From DATBWZ01 sp036514535 (GTDB taxonomy: Bacteria > JAMCPX01 > DATBWZ01), in the NCBI GenBank assembly GCA_036514535.1, contig DATBWZ010000120.1, positions 1-14,352 on the forward strand: a DNA stretch of 14,352 bases, read 5' to 3'. The notes beneath the pieces are model-generated. The model was not told the DNA's origin. It made no database searches and saw nothing but the letters and a program-made list of their open reading frames with translations. The position numbers were made by a program, and so were the translations under genes. Position 1 is the stretch's first letter. The number at the start of each line of letters is the position of its first letter. This document shows, in pieces, positions 1 to 8,900 of the stretch.

Positions 1-1927
1 GGACTAACCCCTTAATAATCTGGAACGACAACCTGTTCTCAATCCCAAGAATTTTCCCCCTTCTTGAATTGATGTCACCTATAACTTCTCCCATAAAGTT
101 TTCCGGCACCACTACCTCAACAGACATAATAGGCTCAAGAAGAACCATTCCTGCTTTTCTGCATCCGTCCTTGAGTGCCATGGATGCGGCAATTTTAAAA
201 GCAATCTCCGAAGAATCAACTTCATGAAATGAACCATCAACCAGCGAAATCTTTACATCAACAAGAGGATAACCGGCAAGCACACCGCCTTCACAAGCCT
301 CCTTTACCCCCTTTTCCACGGCCGGAATATATTCTCTGGGTATCGTTCCACCCACGATTTCATTTTCAAATTCTATTCCCTCTCCGCGACCAAGAGGCTC
401 AATATCCAGCCACACATGCCCGTATTGTCCTCTGCCACCGGTCTGCCTGATATATTTCCCCTCAACAGAAGCTTTTCCCAAAATAGTTTCTTTATAGGCG
501 ACCTGCGGCCTTCCCACGTTTGCATCTACCTTAAATTCCCTCATCAGCCTGTCCACAATGATTTCCAGATGCAATTCTCCCATTCCAGAAATAATTGTCT
601 GCCCTGTTTCGTCATCACGCCTGACCTTGAAGGTTGGATCCTCAAGAACAAGTTTATGAAGAGCCGATGAAATTCTGTCTTCATCTACCTTGGTTTTAGG
701 CTCAATTGCAACAGAAATAACTGCCTCAGGAAATTCCATGGTTTCAAGAACTATGGGATGCTTGCTATCACACAGTGTATCTCCTGTTGTGGTAATATGG
801 AGCCCCACAGCAGCCACGATATCGCCTGTGTAACACTCGTCAATATCCTCCCTCTTGTTTGCGTGCATTCTCATAAGTCTGCCTATTCTTTCATTCTTAT
901 CTTTAGTTGAATTCAGAAGTGAATCCCCGCTCTTTAATGAACCGGAATAAATTCTGAAATAGGTAAGCTGACCGGCATAGGGATCATTCATTATCTTAAA
1001 GGCAAGGGCAGAAAACGCTGCTTTGTCATCCGCTTCCCGTTCATCTTCTTTATCCGTATAAGGATTCTTCCCTTTGACAGGAGGAACATCAAGCGGCGAA
1101 GGAAGGTAATCCACAACTGCATCAAGAAGCGGTTGAATCCCCTTGTTTTTAAACGCTGCGCCGCAGAACACCGGAACTCTTTCAAATTTCAGGGTCGCAA
1201 TTCTTAAGGCATTTTTTATTCCCTCAGCGGAGACATCCTCTCCATTAATAAATTTATCCATTATCTTATCATCATAATCCGCAATTGCTTCAATCAGTTT
1301 ATCCCTGTACTCCTTAACGGTTGCCTTTAAATCCGCAGGAATCGCTCCCTCTTTAATTTTATCATCATCAAAATATATAGCCTTTAAATTAACAAGATCC
1401 ACAACTCCGCTAAAAGAGTCCTCTTTGCCTATAGGTATACTTATTGGCACTGGATATACATTTAATCTCTTTTTGATCATTTCAATAACATTGTAGAAAT
1501 CCGCTCCAACCCTGTCCATTTTATTAACAAAAGCAATCCTCGGAACCTTATACTTGTCAGCCTGACGCCATACCGTTTCTGACTGAGGCTGAACACCCCC
1601 GACACCGCAGAAGACCGCGACAGCGCCGTCAAGTACCCTAAGGCTACGCTCAACTTCAACGGTAAAATCCACATGGCCCGGAGTATCAATAATGTTAATC
1701 ATAACGCCTTTCCAATGACAGGTGGTAGATGCAGATGTAATTGTAATACCCCTCTCCTTTTCCTGTTCCATCCAGTCCATAACAGCAGTTCCAGAGTCAA
1801 CCTCGCCTATTTTATAGGATACCCCGGTATAATAAAGAATCCGTTCCGTTGTGGTGGTTTTCCCTGCATCTATATGTGCCATAATACCTATATTTCTGAC
1901 TTTATCTAACGAAACTTTCCTTGCCAT
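1..1927 (-). CDS. fusA: Elongation factor G (EF-G), C-terminus cut by window edge
   Basis: EF-G is the cytoplasmic GTPase that drives tRNA-mRNA translocation on the ribosome and, with RRF, ribosome recycling. I translated this by hand from ATG at 1927. The N-terminus reads MARKVSLDKVRNIGIMAHID, with the P-loop AHIDAGKT at residues 17-24, then DTPGHVDF (G3), FVNKMD (G4) and CGAAFKNKG (G5 region). Domain IV is recognisable from GGRGQYGHVW and the tip motif FHEVDSSE, whose His is residue 568 (equivalent, by motif, to E. coli His583). 642 complete codons are visible; the usual length is about 690-700, so roughly 50 residues of domain V lie outside the window. The start is 4 nt after the rpsG stop, with GGTGAT overlapping that stop as an unusual ribosome binding site, so translation is probably coupled to rpsG. 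All key motifs are intact. Confidence 0.98.
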   Translation of the reverse strand, partial: MARKVSLDKVRNIGIMAHIDAGKTTTTERILYYTGVSYKIGEVDSGTAVMDWMEQEKERGITITSASTTCHWKGVMINIIDTPGHVDFTVEVERSLRVLDGAVAVFCGVGGVQPQSETVWRQADKYKVPRIAFVNKMDRVGADFYNVIEMIKKRLNVYPVPISIPIGKEDSFSGVVDLVNLKAIYFDDDKIKEGAIPADLKATVKEYRDKLIEAIADYDDKIMDKFINGEDVSAEGIKNALRIATLKFERVPVFCGAAFKNKGIQPLLDAVVDYLPSPLDVPPVKGKNPYTDKEDEREADDKAAFSALAFKIMNDPYAGQLTYFRIYSGSLKSGDSLLNSTKDKNERIGRLMRMHANKREDIDECYTGDIVAAVGLHITTTGDTLCDSKHPIVLETMEFPEAVISVAIEPKTKVDEDRISSALHKLVLEDPTFKVRRDDETGQTIISGMGELHLEIIVDRLMREFKVDANVGRPQVAYKETILGKASVEGKYIRQTGGRGQYGHVWLDIEPLGRGEGIEFENEIVGGTIPREYIPAVEKGVKEACEGGVLAGYPLVDVKISLVDGSFHEVDSSEIAFKIAASMALKDGCRKAGMVLLEPIMSVEVVVPENFMGEVIGDINSRRGKILGIENRLSFQIIKGLV

Positions 1928-1931
1928 TTTA

Positions 1932-2402
1932 TCACCATCTATAATGCGCAAAGGCCCTGTTTGCCTCTGCCATTTTGTGGGTATCCTCCCTTTTCTTTAT
2001 TGAACCGCCTTTATTCTCTATTGCATCAAGTATCTCACTTGCAAGTCGCGCAGACATATTTTTTTCTGATCTATCATTAGCAAACTGAACAAGCCACCGT
2101 ATAGCCAGAGAGATTTTCCGTCTCTCCGGAATTTCCATAGGAACCTGATATGTTGCACCACCAACCCTTCTGGGTCTAGTTTCAATTAAAGGAGTAATAT
2201 TCTCAATAGCCTTAAGAAATACTTTAAGCGATTCCTGCTTTGACTTCTTCTCAACCAGAGCCAAAGCATCGTAAACTATTTTCTGGGCAACCGTCTTTTT
2301 ACCTGCACGCAAAACAGTATTAATCAATTTTGACACAAGGATATCATTATATTTGGGATCGCGCAAAAGATGCCGGTGTTGAATTCTTTTGTGTCTTGGC
2401 AT
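1932..2402 (-). CDS. rpsG: 30S ribosomal protein S7
   Basis: S7 is a primary 16S rRNA binding protein that nucleates assembly of the 30S head and lies at the E-site/mRNA exit. The 156-residue product has the normal family length and the diagnostic stretches MPRHKR at the N-terminus, RRVGGATYQVP in the middle (about residues 78-88), LAIRWLV, and the near-invariant ending KREDTHKMAEANRAFAHYRW. ATG at 2402 is preceded by GGAG with a 6-nt spacer. It lies 13 nt after rpsL and 4 nt before fusA, so it is the middle gene of a compact str operon. In E. coli S7 represses this operon by binding the roughly 100-nt rpsL-rpsG spacer; here that spacer is too short to hold such a site. Confidence 0.99.
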   Translation of the reverse strand: MPRHKRIQHRHLLRDPKYNDILVSKLINTVLRAGKKTVAQKIVYDALALVEKKSKQESLKVFLKAIENITPLIETRPRRVGGATYQVPMEIPERRKISLAIRWLVQFANDRSEKNMSARLASEILDAIENKGGSIKKREDTHKMAEANRAFAHYRW

Positions 2403-2415
2403 AACTTACTCCACT

Positions 2416-2790
2416 CTACTTTGGCTTTTTAGTACCATACTTTGACCTGCTTTTTCTCCTGTCCTGGACACCTGCCGAATCAAGGGCGCCCCTTATAATA
2501 TGATACCTTACCCCGGGAAGGTCCTTAACCCTGCCGCCGCGAACAAGCACCATTGAATGTTCCTGGAGGTTGTGTCCTACGCCCGGAATATACGCTGTAA
2601 CCTCTACCCCATTACTCAATCGCACCCTGGCAACCTTTCTTAGAGCAGAATTTGGTTTTTTTGGTGTAGTGGTATAGACACGAATACAGACTCCGCGCTT
2701 CTGCGGAGACGAATGCAGCGCCGGAGCCTTTGACTTGCTTTCAAGAAGCACTCTCGGATATCTTACTAACTGGTTTATTGTCGGTACCAT
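2416..2790 (-). CDS. rpsL: 30S ribosomal protein S12
   Basis: S12 sits at the decoding centre of the 30S subunit and affects accuracy and streptomycin binding. The 124-residue product has the family length and the signatures VPTINQLVR, PQKRGVC, TTTPKKPNSALRKV and RGGRVKDLPGVRYH. The lysines that mutate in streptomycin resistance are the wild-type residues here (K44 in PKKPNS and K89 in RVKDLP), and the Asp after K89, the methylthiolation target in other bacteria, is present, so a streptomycin-sensitive S12 is expected. The second residue is Val where many homologues read MPT or MAT; the ATG at 2790 is nevertheless well supported, with AGGAG at 2796-2800. It is the first gene after the 184-base rpoBC-rpsL spacer, downstream of its own promoter and an intrinsic terminator hairpin. 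Confidence 0.99.
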   Translation of the reverse strand: MVPTINQLVRYPRVLLESKSKAPALHSSPQKRGVCIRVYTTTPKKPNSALRKVARVRLSNGVEVTAYIPGVGHNLQEHSMVLVRGGRVKDLPGVRYHIIRGALDSAGVQDRRKSRSKYGTKKPK

Positions 2791-2804
2791 TCTCTCTCCT
2801 CTAT

Positions 2805-2834
2805 AAAAATAAAAAGCCCAGGTTTTTCCCGGGC
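2805..2834 (-). terminator. Rho-independent terminator directly upstream of rpsL
   Basis: On the minus strand the 5' arm GCCCGGG (2834-2828), loop AAAAA (2827-2823) and 3' arm CCTGGGC (2822-2816) form a 7-bp GC-rich stem with one G-U pair. It is followed by a T-rich tract of 11 bases (2815-2805) with one A interruption. It ends only 5 nt before the AGGAG of rpsL. It can stop the rpoBC transcript and, because the rpsL promoter lies upstream of it, any transcript from that promoter must also read through it. Confidence 0.85.
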
Positions 2835-2860
2835 GCCACCTTTTTAAAAGTCCTGCAAAG

Positions 2861-2891
2861 GTGTTTACATTAGCCCAGGTGTGTTTACATT
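2861..2891 (-). repeat. Direct repeat GTGTTTACATT, two copies 20 bp apart
   Basis: The plus strand carries GTGTTTACATT at 2861-2871 and again at 2881-2891, a period of exactly 20 bp (about two helical turns), inside the rpsL leader. On the coding strand each copy reads AATGTAAACAC, which contains ATG followed directly by TAA. The downstream copy supplies part of the 5' arm of the leader hairpin at 2857-2863. Function unknown: it could be a protein operator, part of an RNA switch, or chance. Confidence 0.6.
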
Positions 2892-2938
2892 CTCCGTAAC
2901 AAAATATTTTTTAACCAAGTAAATCAATTAAACGTTTT

Positions 2939-2966
2939 ATTTTACAATCTTCAAAATATTTGTCAA
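2939..2966 (-). promoter_or_regulatory. Sigma-70 type promoter for rpsL-rpsG-fusA
   Basis: On the minus strand there is a perfect -35 box TTGACA (2966-2961), a 16-bp spacer and a -10 box TAAAAT (2944-2939), one mismatch from consensus. A run of eight A (2976-2969) lies just upstream of the -35 box and could act as an UP-like element; it overlaps the rpoBC stop codon. The predicted start of transcription is near 2932. This is the only strong promoter I can see in the window and it makes the str operon separately transcribed from rpoBC. Confidence 0.8.
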
Positions 2967-2974
2967 GATTTTTT

Positions 2975-5900
2975 TTACTTAGCTATGGCCTCCATTATCG
3001 TTCCTTCTTCAATAATCTCTTCTTCTCTAATCTTTACCTTCTTGTAATCCTTCCATCCTGTGCCCGCAGGAATCAGTCGGCCGGTTATTACATTTTCTTT
3101 TAACCCCTTAAGCGTATCAACCTTTCCTGCAATCGCTGCCTCAGTCAGAACCCTTGTCGTCTCCTGGAAGGAAGCAGCAGACATGAAGCTATCATTGCTG
3201 AGAGAAGCCTTTGAAACTCCAAGAAGCAACGGCTCTGCTATAGCCGGTTTGCCACCAGCCTTTTTAATCCTAAGGTTCTCATCCTCGAAAACAGGCTTTT
3301 CTATATGCTCACCAACAAGAAACTTTGTGTTTCCGGCATCCACTATTCTGACTCTCTTCAACATCTGGCGGACAATGATCTCTATGTGCTTGTCGCTAAT
3401 ATTGACACCCTGAAGCCTGTAAACCTCCTGAGTCTCATCAACAAGATGTCTTGCAAGGGCTTTTTCTCCGAGTACTTGAAGCAGATCGTGCGGATTTATT
3501 ACTCCATCCACAAGAGGTTCGCCTGCTCTTATGCGATCACCTATCTTGACATGTATATGCTTGCCCTTCGCTATTATGTATTCCTTTGGTTCGCCTATAT
3601 CAGGAATTATTACAACGCGTCTCTTGCCCTTAAGATCATCTACGGTTGTAACTCTGCCGTCAATCTCTGATATGATCGCATAATCCTTGGGCCTTCGAGC
3701 CTCAAATAATTCCGCAACCCTTGGCAAACCGCCTGTAATGTCCTTTGTTTTTGTAACCTCCCTTGGCAATTTAGCTATCACATCGCCAGCATGAACAGAA
3801 TCCCCCTCGCCGACAGTAATAATAGCCTTAACTGGAAGCTGATATCTGGCAACCGACTGTTCGCTGATCCGGATAGTTTTACCCTTATCATCCTTGATAG
3901 AGATTCTCGGACGCAGATCCGGATCACGAGGCGGAATTGTCATCTTCTGCGACAGACCTGTAAGTTCGTCAACCTGATCTTCTATTGTTACTCCCTCAAC
4001 AATATCGCCAAATTTCACAATTCCGGTGACCTCGGTAAGAATCGGGATATAGAATGGATCCCTTTCAGCAAGAATCTGCCCCTTCTGAACCTTGTCTTTA
4101 TCATTAACAAGAAGTTTGGAACCAACGATAAGATGGTACCTTTCCTTTTCTCTTCCTGTATTGTCAACAACAACGATCTCACTGTGCTTATCCATGACTA
4201 TAAGTTTACCGTCCTTGCCTTTAACAAAAGAGGTCTTCTGGAATTTCACAGTTCCGTCTACCTTTGTTTCAACTGTTTTCTGCTCAACCTTGCCCTTAGC
4301 AACACCACCGATATGGAATGTTCGCATTGTCAACTGTGTGCCTGGTTCGCCTATTGACTGAGCGGCAATAATGCCAACTGCTTCACCCTTTTCTACTATC
4401 TTGCCTCTCGCAAGGTCCCTTCCATAGCATTTGGCACATACCCCCCTTCTGCTTATACATGTAAGGGCTGAACGGATCTCTACATCTTCAATGCCTGCAT
4501 CCTCTATTTTCTTTGCAAGGTCTTCCGTAATCTCTTCATTTGCTTTTACAACAACCTCGTTGCTGTAGGGGTCTACAACATCATGAAGCGCCACTCTGCC
4601 AACAATTCTGTCAAATAGTCTCTGAATAATTTCTCCGCCTTCAACAAGCGCTGTGACCCAGATACCATCAAGGGTGCCGCAGTCATCTTCATGAACAACA
4701 CAATCATGCGCCACATCCACAAGTCTTCTTGTAAGATAACCGGCATTAGCGGTTTTTAACGCAGTATCAGCGAGACCTTTTCTTGCTCCATGGGTTGAGA
4801 TAAAGTACTGCAGAACATTCAAGCCCTCTCTGAAATTGGAGGTAATCGGAGTTTCAATAATCTCGCCGGATGGCTTTGCCATCAATCCCCTCATTCCGGC
4901 AAGCTGTTTAATCTGATCCGAACTACCCCTTGCACCTGAGTCAGCCATCATAAATATCGGGTTGAAGCTGGTTGTTCTTGCTTGTTTGCCATTTTCGTCC
5001 TTTACAACTTCCTCTCCGAGCTCCCGTATTAGCTCCTGTTTCACCTCTTCGCTTGTACGGTACCATATATCCACAACCCTGTTATATCTCTCTCCGGAAG
5101 TTATCAATCCCTTCTTGTAAGTATCCTCAACATCCTGAACATTCTTCAATGCCCGTTGAATAATGAGATTCTTCTTTGAAGGAACCTTGAGGTCATCAAT
5201 GGAAATTGAAATGCCGGCAATCGTAGCAATTCTGTACCCGAGATCTTTCAACCGATCCGCAAGTATCACTGTTTTCTTTTCACCGCAAATTCTGTAGGTT
5301 GTACCGATTAGGGCCTCCACGCTCTTTTTATCTATTACCCTGTTAAAATATTCAAACGGCACTTCTTCCGGAACAATATCTTTTAGGATCATTCTGCCAA
5401 CAGTTGTATCCAGCAGTTTTCCGTCAATCCTGACCTTCACTTTCGCATGCATATCCGCTTCCCCGGCATCAAAAGCAATCAGAACTTCATCGGGGGTAAA
5501 TATCTTCCCTTCACCCTTCACCAGCGGTCTCTCCCTCGTAAGATAGTACAGACCGAGAACGATATCCTGCGTCGGAACAATTATAGGTTTTCCGTTTGCT
5601 GGCGATAGGATGTTGTTTGTTGACATCATTAATACTCTGGATTCAGTCTGCGCCTCAACAGACAGCGGCACATGGACAGCCATCTGGTCTCCGTCAAAAT
5701 CTGCATTATATGCTGTACATACAAGCGGATGAAGCTGTATAGCCTTGCCCTCAATAAGGACAGGCTCAAAAGCCTGAATGCTCAATCTGTGAAGCGTCGG
5801 AGCGCGGTTAAGAAGCACAGAATGTTCCGTGATAACCTCGGCAAGAACATCCCAAACCTCGAACCGCTGCTGTTCAACCAGTTTCTTAGCTGCCTTAACA

Positions 5901-8900
5901 TTTGTCGCATATCCCCTTTCAATTAATTTGTTATAAATAAATGGCTTGAACAACTCAAGCGCCATGATCTTGGGCAATCCGCACTGATGGAGTTTTAATT
6001 CCGGACCAATGACAATAACTGTTCTTCCCGAATAATCAACCCTTTTACCAAGGAGATTTTGCCTGAACCTTCCCTGCTTACCGCGGATAACATCACTGAG
6101 GGACTTGAGCAGCCTTTTCCCAGGACCTGCAAGTCCTCTCGCTCTTTTTGCATTATCTATCAGTGCATCCACAGCCTCCTGAAGCATCCTCTTTTCATTC
6201 CTGATAATGAGTTCAGGGGCAGACATCTCTATAAGTTTTTTCAATCTGTTATTTCTGTTGATAACCCTCCTGTAGAGGTCATTCAGATCAGAACTTGCAA
6301 ATCTGCCTCCCTCCAGTGGTATCAGCGGTCTAAGATCCGGCGGAATAACCGGCAATACTTCAAGCACAACACATTCCGGTCTTGTATTTGATTCAAGGAA
6401 TGCTTTTATAACACGCAGCCTGCGGGCAATTTTTGACTTTTTCCCCGGAGAAGCACTCTCAAGTTCAGCACTCAGCTGATCCGCTATTTCTTTCAATTCC
6501 AGGGACCGCAGAAGGTCTCTGATTGCCTCAGCGCCCATTCCTGCAATGAATGAATTTTCGCCATATTTATTTATGGCTTCTTCATACTCTGTTTCTGTCA
6601 GAAGCTCACCCCTCTGAAGCGGGGTCTTTTTTCCATCAATAACCGCATATCTTTCAAAATAAAGAATTGATTCAATCTCCTTTATAGTCAAATCCAGGAG
6701 AAGCCCTATCTTTGAGGGAAGACTTCTCAAAAACCATATATGGACTACGGGGCTTGCTAACTCAATGTGTCCCATCCGTTCACGCCTCACCCTTGACTGG
6801 ATAACTTCAACACCGCACTTTTCGCATGTTATTCCCCTGTGTTTTATCCGTTTGTACTTACCACAAAGGCATTCATAATCTTTTATTGGACCAAATATCT
6901 TTGCACAGAACAGCCCGTCTCTTTCCGGTTTTAAAGTCCTGTAGTTAATAGTTTCGGGCTTTTTTATTTCACCGTAGGACCATTCTCTTATTTCCTCCGA
7001 AGATGCTATGGATATCTTAAGTGAGTCAATCAATCCGGGATCACGACCCTTCTCAAGAGGAGGTTCAGTCTGAATATCAAGACAAAGCCCCTGCAATTCC
7101 TTCATCAATACTCTTATTGATTCGGGCAGGCTCGGAGAAAATTCATGTTTGCCTTTTATTATTGATTCGTATATCCGGGTTCTGCCTATATCATCATCAG
7201 ATTTAACCGTAAGAAACTCCTGCAATGTATACCCTGCACCATATGCCTCAAGAGCCCATACCTCCATCTCCCCAAGCCTCTGGCCGCCAAACTGGGCCTT
7301 TCCGCCAAGGGGTTGCTGTGTAACAAGCGCATAAGGGCCGGTGGACCTGGCATGAATTTTTTCATCAACAAGATGATGCAGTTTCATTATATACATAATA
7401 CCGGTTGTAACTTTTGAATGGAAAGGTTCGCCGGTTCTGCCATCATAAAGCGTAACCTGCCCTGATTCAGGAAGTTTAGCCATCCGGAGCAGATCTTTTA
7501 TTTCATGCTCATTTGCTCCATCAAAAACCGGTGTGGCCACAGGAATTCCATTCTTAAGCCTTCCGGCAAATGCTTTAAGTTCATCATCACCCATATCGTC
7601 AATCATTGCATCAACACTTGGAGACGAATATATTTCTTTTAGCCGCTTTTTAACCTCTTTTGGATTGAAATTCTTCTCAATAATATTATCAATCTGTTCA
7701 CCCAAAACCTTTCCAGCCCATCCCAAATGGGTTTCAAGTATCTGCCCCACATTCATCCTTGATGGCACGCCGAGGGGATTCAAAACCATATCCACAGCTG
7801 TTCCATCTTCGTGATAGGGCATATCCTCTTCAGGCAGGACCCTGGAGACAACACCTTTATTCCCATGCCTTCCAGCCATCTTGTCTCCAACAGCTATCTT
7901 TCTTTTTATTGCTACATACACCTTAACAATTTTCAGAACACCGTGCGGCAATTCATCCGCCCGCTTAACCTTTGACATCTTTTCATCAAATATCAATTTG
8001 ACTATCTCTATCTGTTCATTTACCTTTTCAAATAGATTTTCAAATTTCTGTTTAATGTCTTCACTGCCGACAACAGAAAGGCCGCGAAGCTTCTCCAGCG
8101 GTATCCTGTCAATATTTTCTTCAGTAATTACATCGCCTTCTTTAAGGATAATATTCTTTTTATCAATAAGGTTCTCTGCGCATTTTTTGCCGGCAAGCAG
8201 TCTCTTCAATTTTGCCCTGGCAGTATCCTTTATTATTCTAATTTCCTCATTCTGGTCGCTCTTTAACTTCTCTATATCTTTATTCTCAATATCCTGTTTT
8301 CTGCTGTCTTTCTCAATGCCCTTCCGCACAAGAATCTTTACATCAATAACATACCCGGCTATTCCAGGCGGCACCTTCAGGGATGAATCGCGAACATCCT
8401 TTGCTTTCTCTCCGAAAATTGCACGGAGCAACTTTTCTTCCGGAGATAGATACCCTTCTCCCTTCGGGGTTACTTTGCCAACAAGTATATCCCCTGGATT
8501 TACTTCTGCCCCTATGCTTATAATACCATTTTCATCAAGGGCTCCAAGAGCATCCTCACCCACGCCCGGAATGTCTCTTGTAACCTCCTCTTTCCCAAGT
8601 TTAGTGTCTCGCACAATGCATTCAAATTCTTCTATATGTATAGATGTGTAAATATCATCTCTTATAAGCCTTTCATTTATAAGTATTGAATCTTCAAAGT
8701 TATACCCGCCCCAGGGCATAAAAGAAACCATCACATTCCGTCCAAGGGCAAGTTCTCCGAGATGGGTGGCAAAACCATCAGCAATAACCTGCCCTTTTCT
8801 GATTTTCTGCCCCTTCTTTAAAAGGGGACGCTGGTTAATGCAGGTATTCTGATTAGATCTGCGGAATTTTACAAGATTATAGATATCAATTGATGTCTCG

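Larger units (their letters stand above)
2791..2932 (-). promoter_or_regulatory. rpsL leader, candidate transcription attenuator
   Basis: This is the predicted 5' untranslated leader of about 140 nt between the promoter at 2939-2966 and rpsL. Seen directly: (a) an intrinsic terminator at 2805-2834; (b) a second hairpin of 7 perfect pairs just upstream, arm CACCTTT at 2863-2857, arm AAAGGTG at 2843-2837, 13-nt loop; (c) a 9-nt direct repeat ACCTGGGCT (minus strand) at 2880-2872 and 2823-2815. The second copy contains the 3' arm of the terminator. The upstream copy can therefore pair equally well with the terminator's 5' arm (2834-2828), enclosing hairpin (b) and blocking termination. This terminator/antiterminator arrangement is inferred from pairing by eye. 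I do not recognise a named riboswitch or protein-binding site. Confidence 0.6.

Noticed and set aside
2480..2700. Possible streptomycin resistance substitutions in S12
   Set aside because: Both hot-spot lysines (K44, K89) and their contexts are wild type.
2832..2837. GGCGCC palindrome in the rpsL leader as a protein operator
   Set aside because: It is a 6-base palindrome overlapping the terminator stem and the base of the neighbouring hairpin; nothing else supports a separate site.
3791..4357. 188-codon plus-strand open frame
   Set aside because: Lies wholly opposite the beta-prime SI3 and trigger-loop region, with no family resemblance and no ribosome binding site that would set it apart.
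7010..7110. Possible sequencing or assembly error creating a false rpoBC fusion
   Set aside because: A single missed stop would be expected to leave a nearby rpoC start with a Shine-Dalgarno sequence and an intergenic gap. None is visible, and the linker is in frame and protein-like. Raw reads would settle it fully.
7881..8651. Long open frame of 256 codons on the plus strand, opposite rpoBC
   Set aside because: It is antisense to the beta subunit, its composition is Ser/Phe/Ile-rich as expected from reading coding DNA backwards, and it has no recognisable domain. The opposite strand explains every base.
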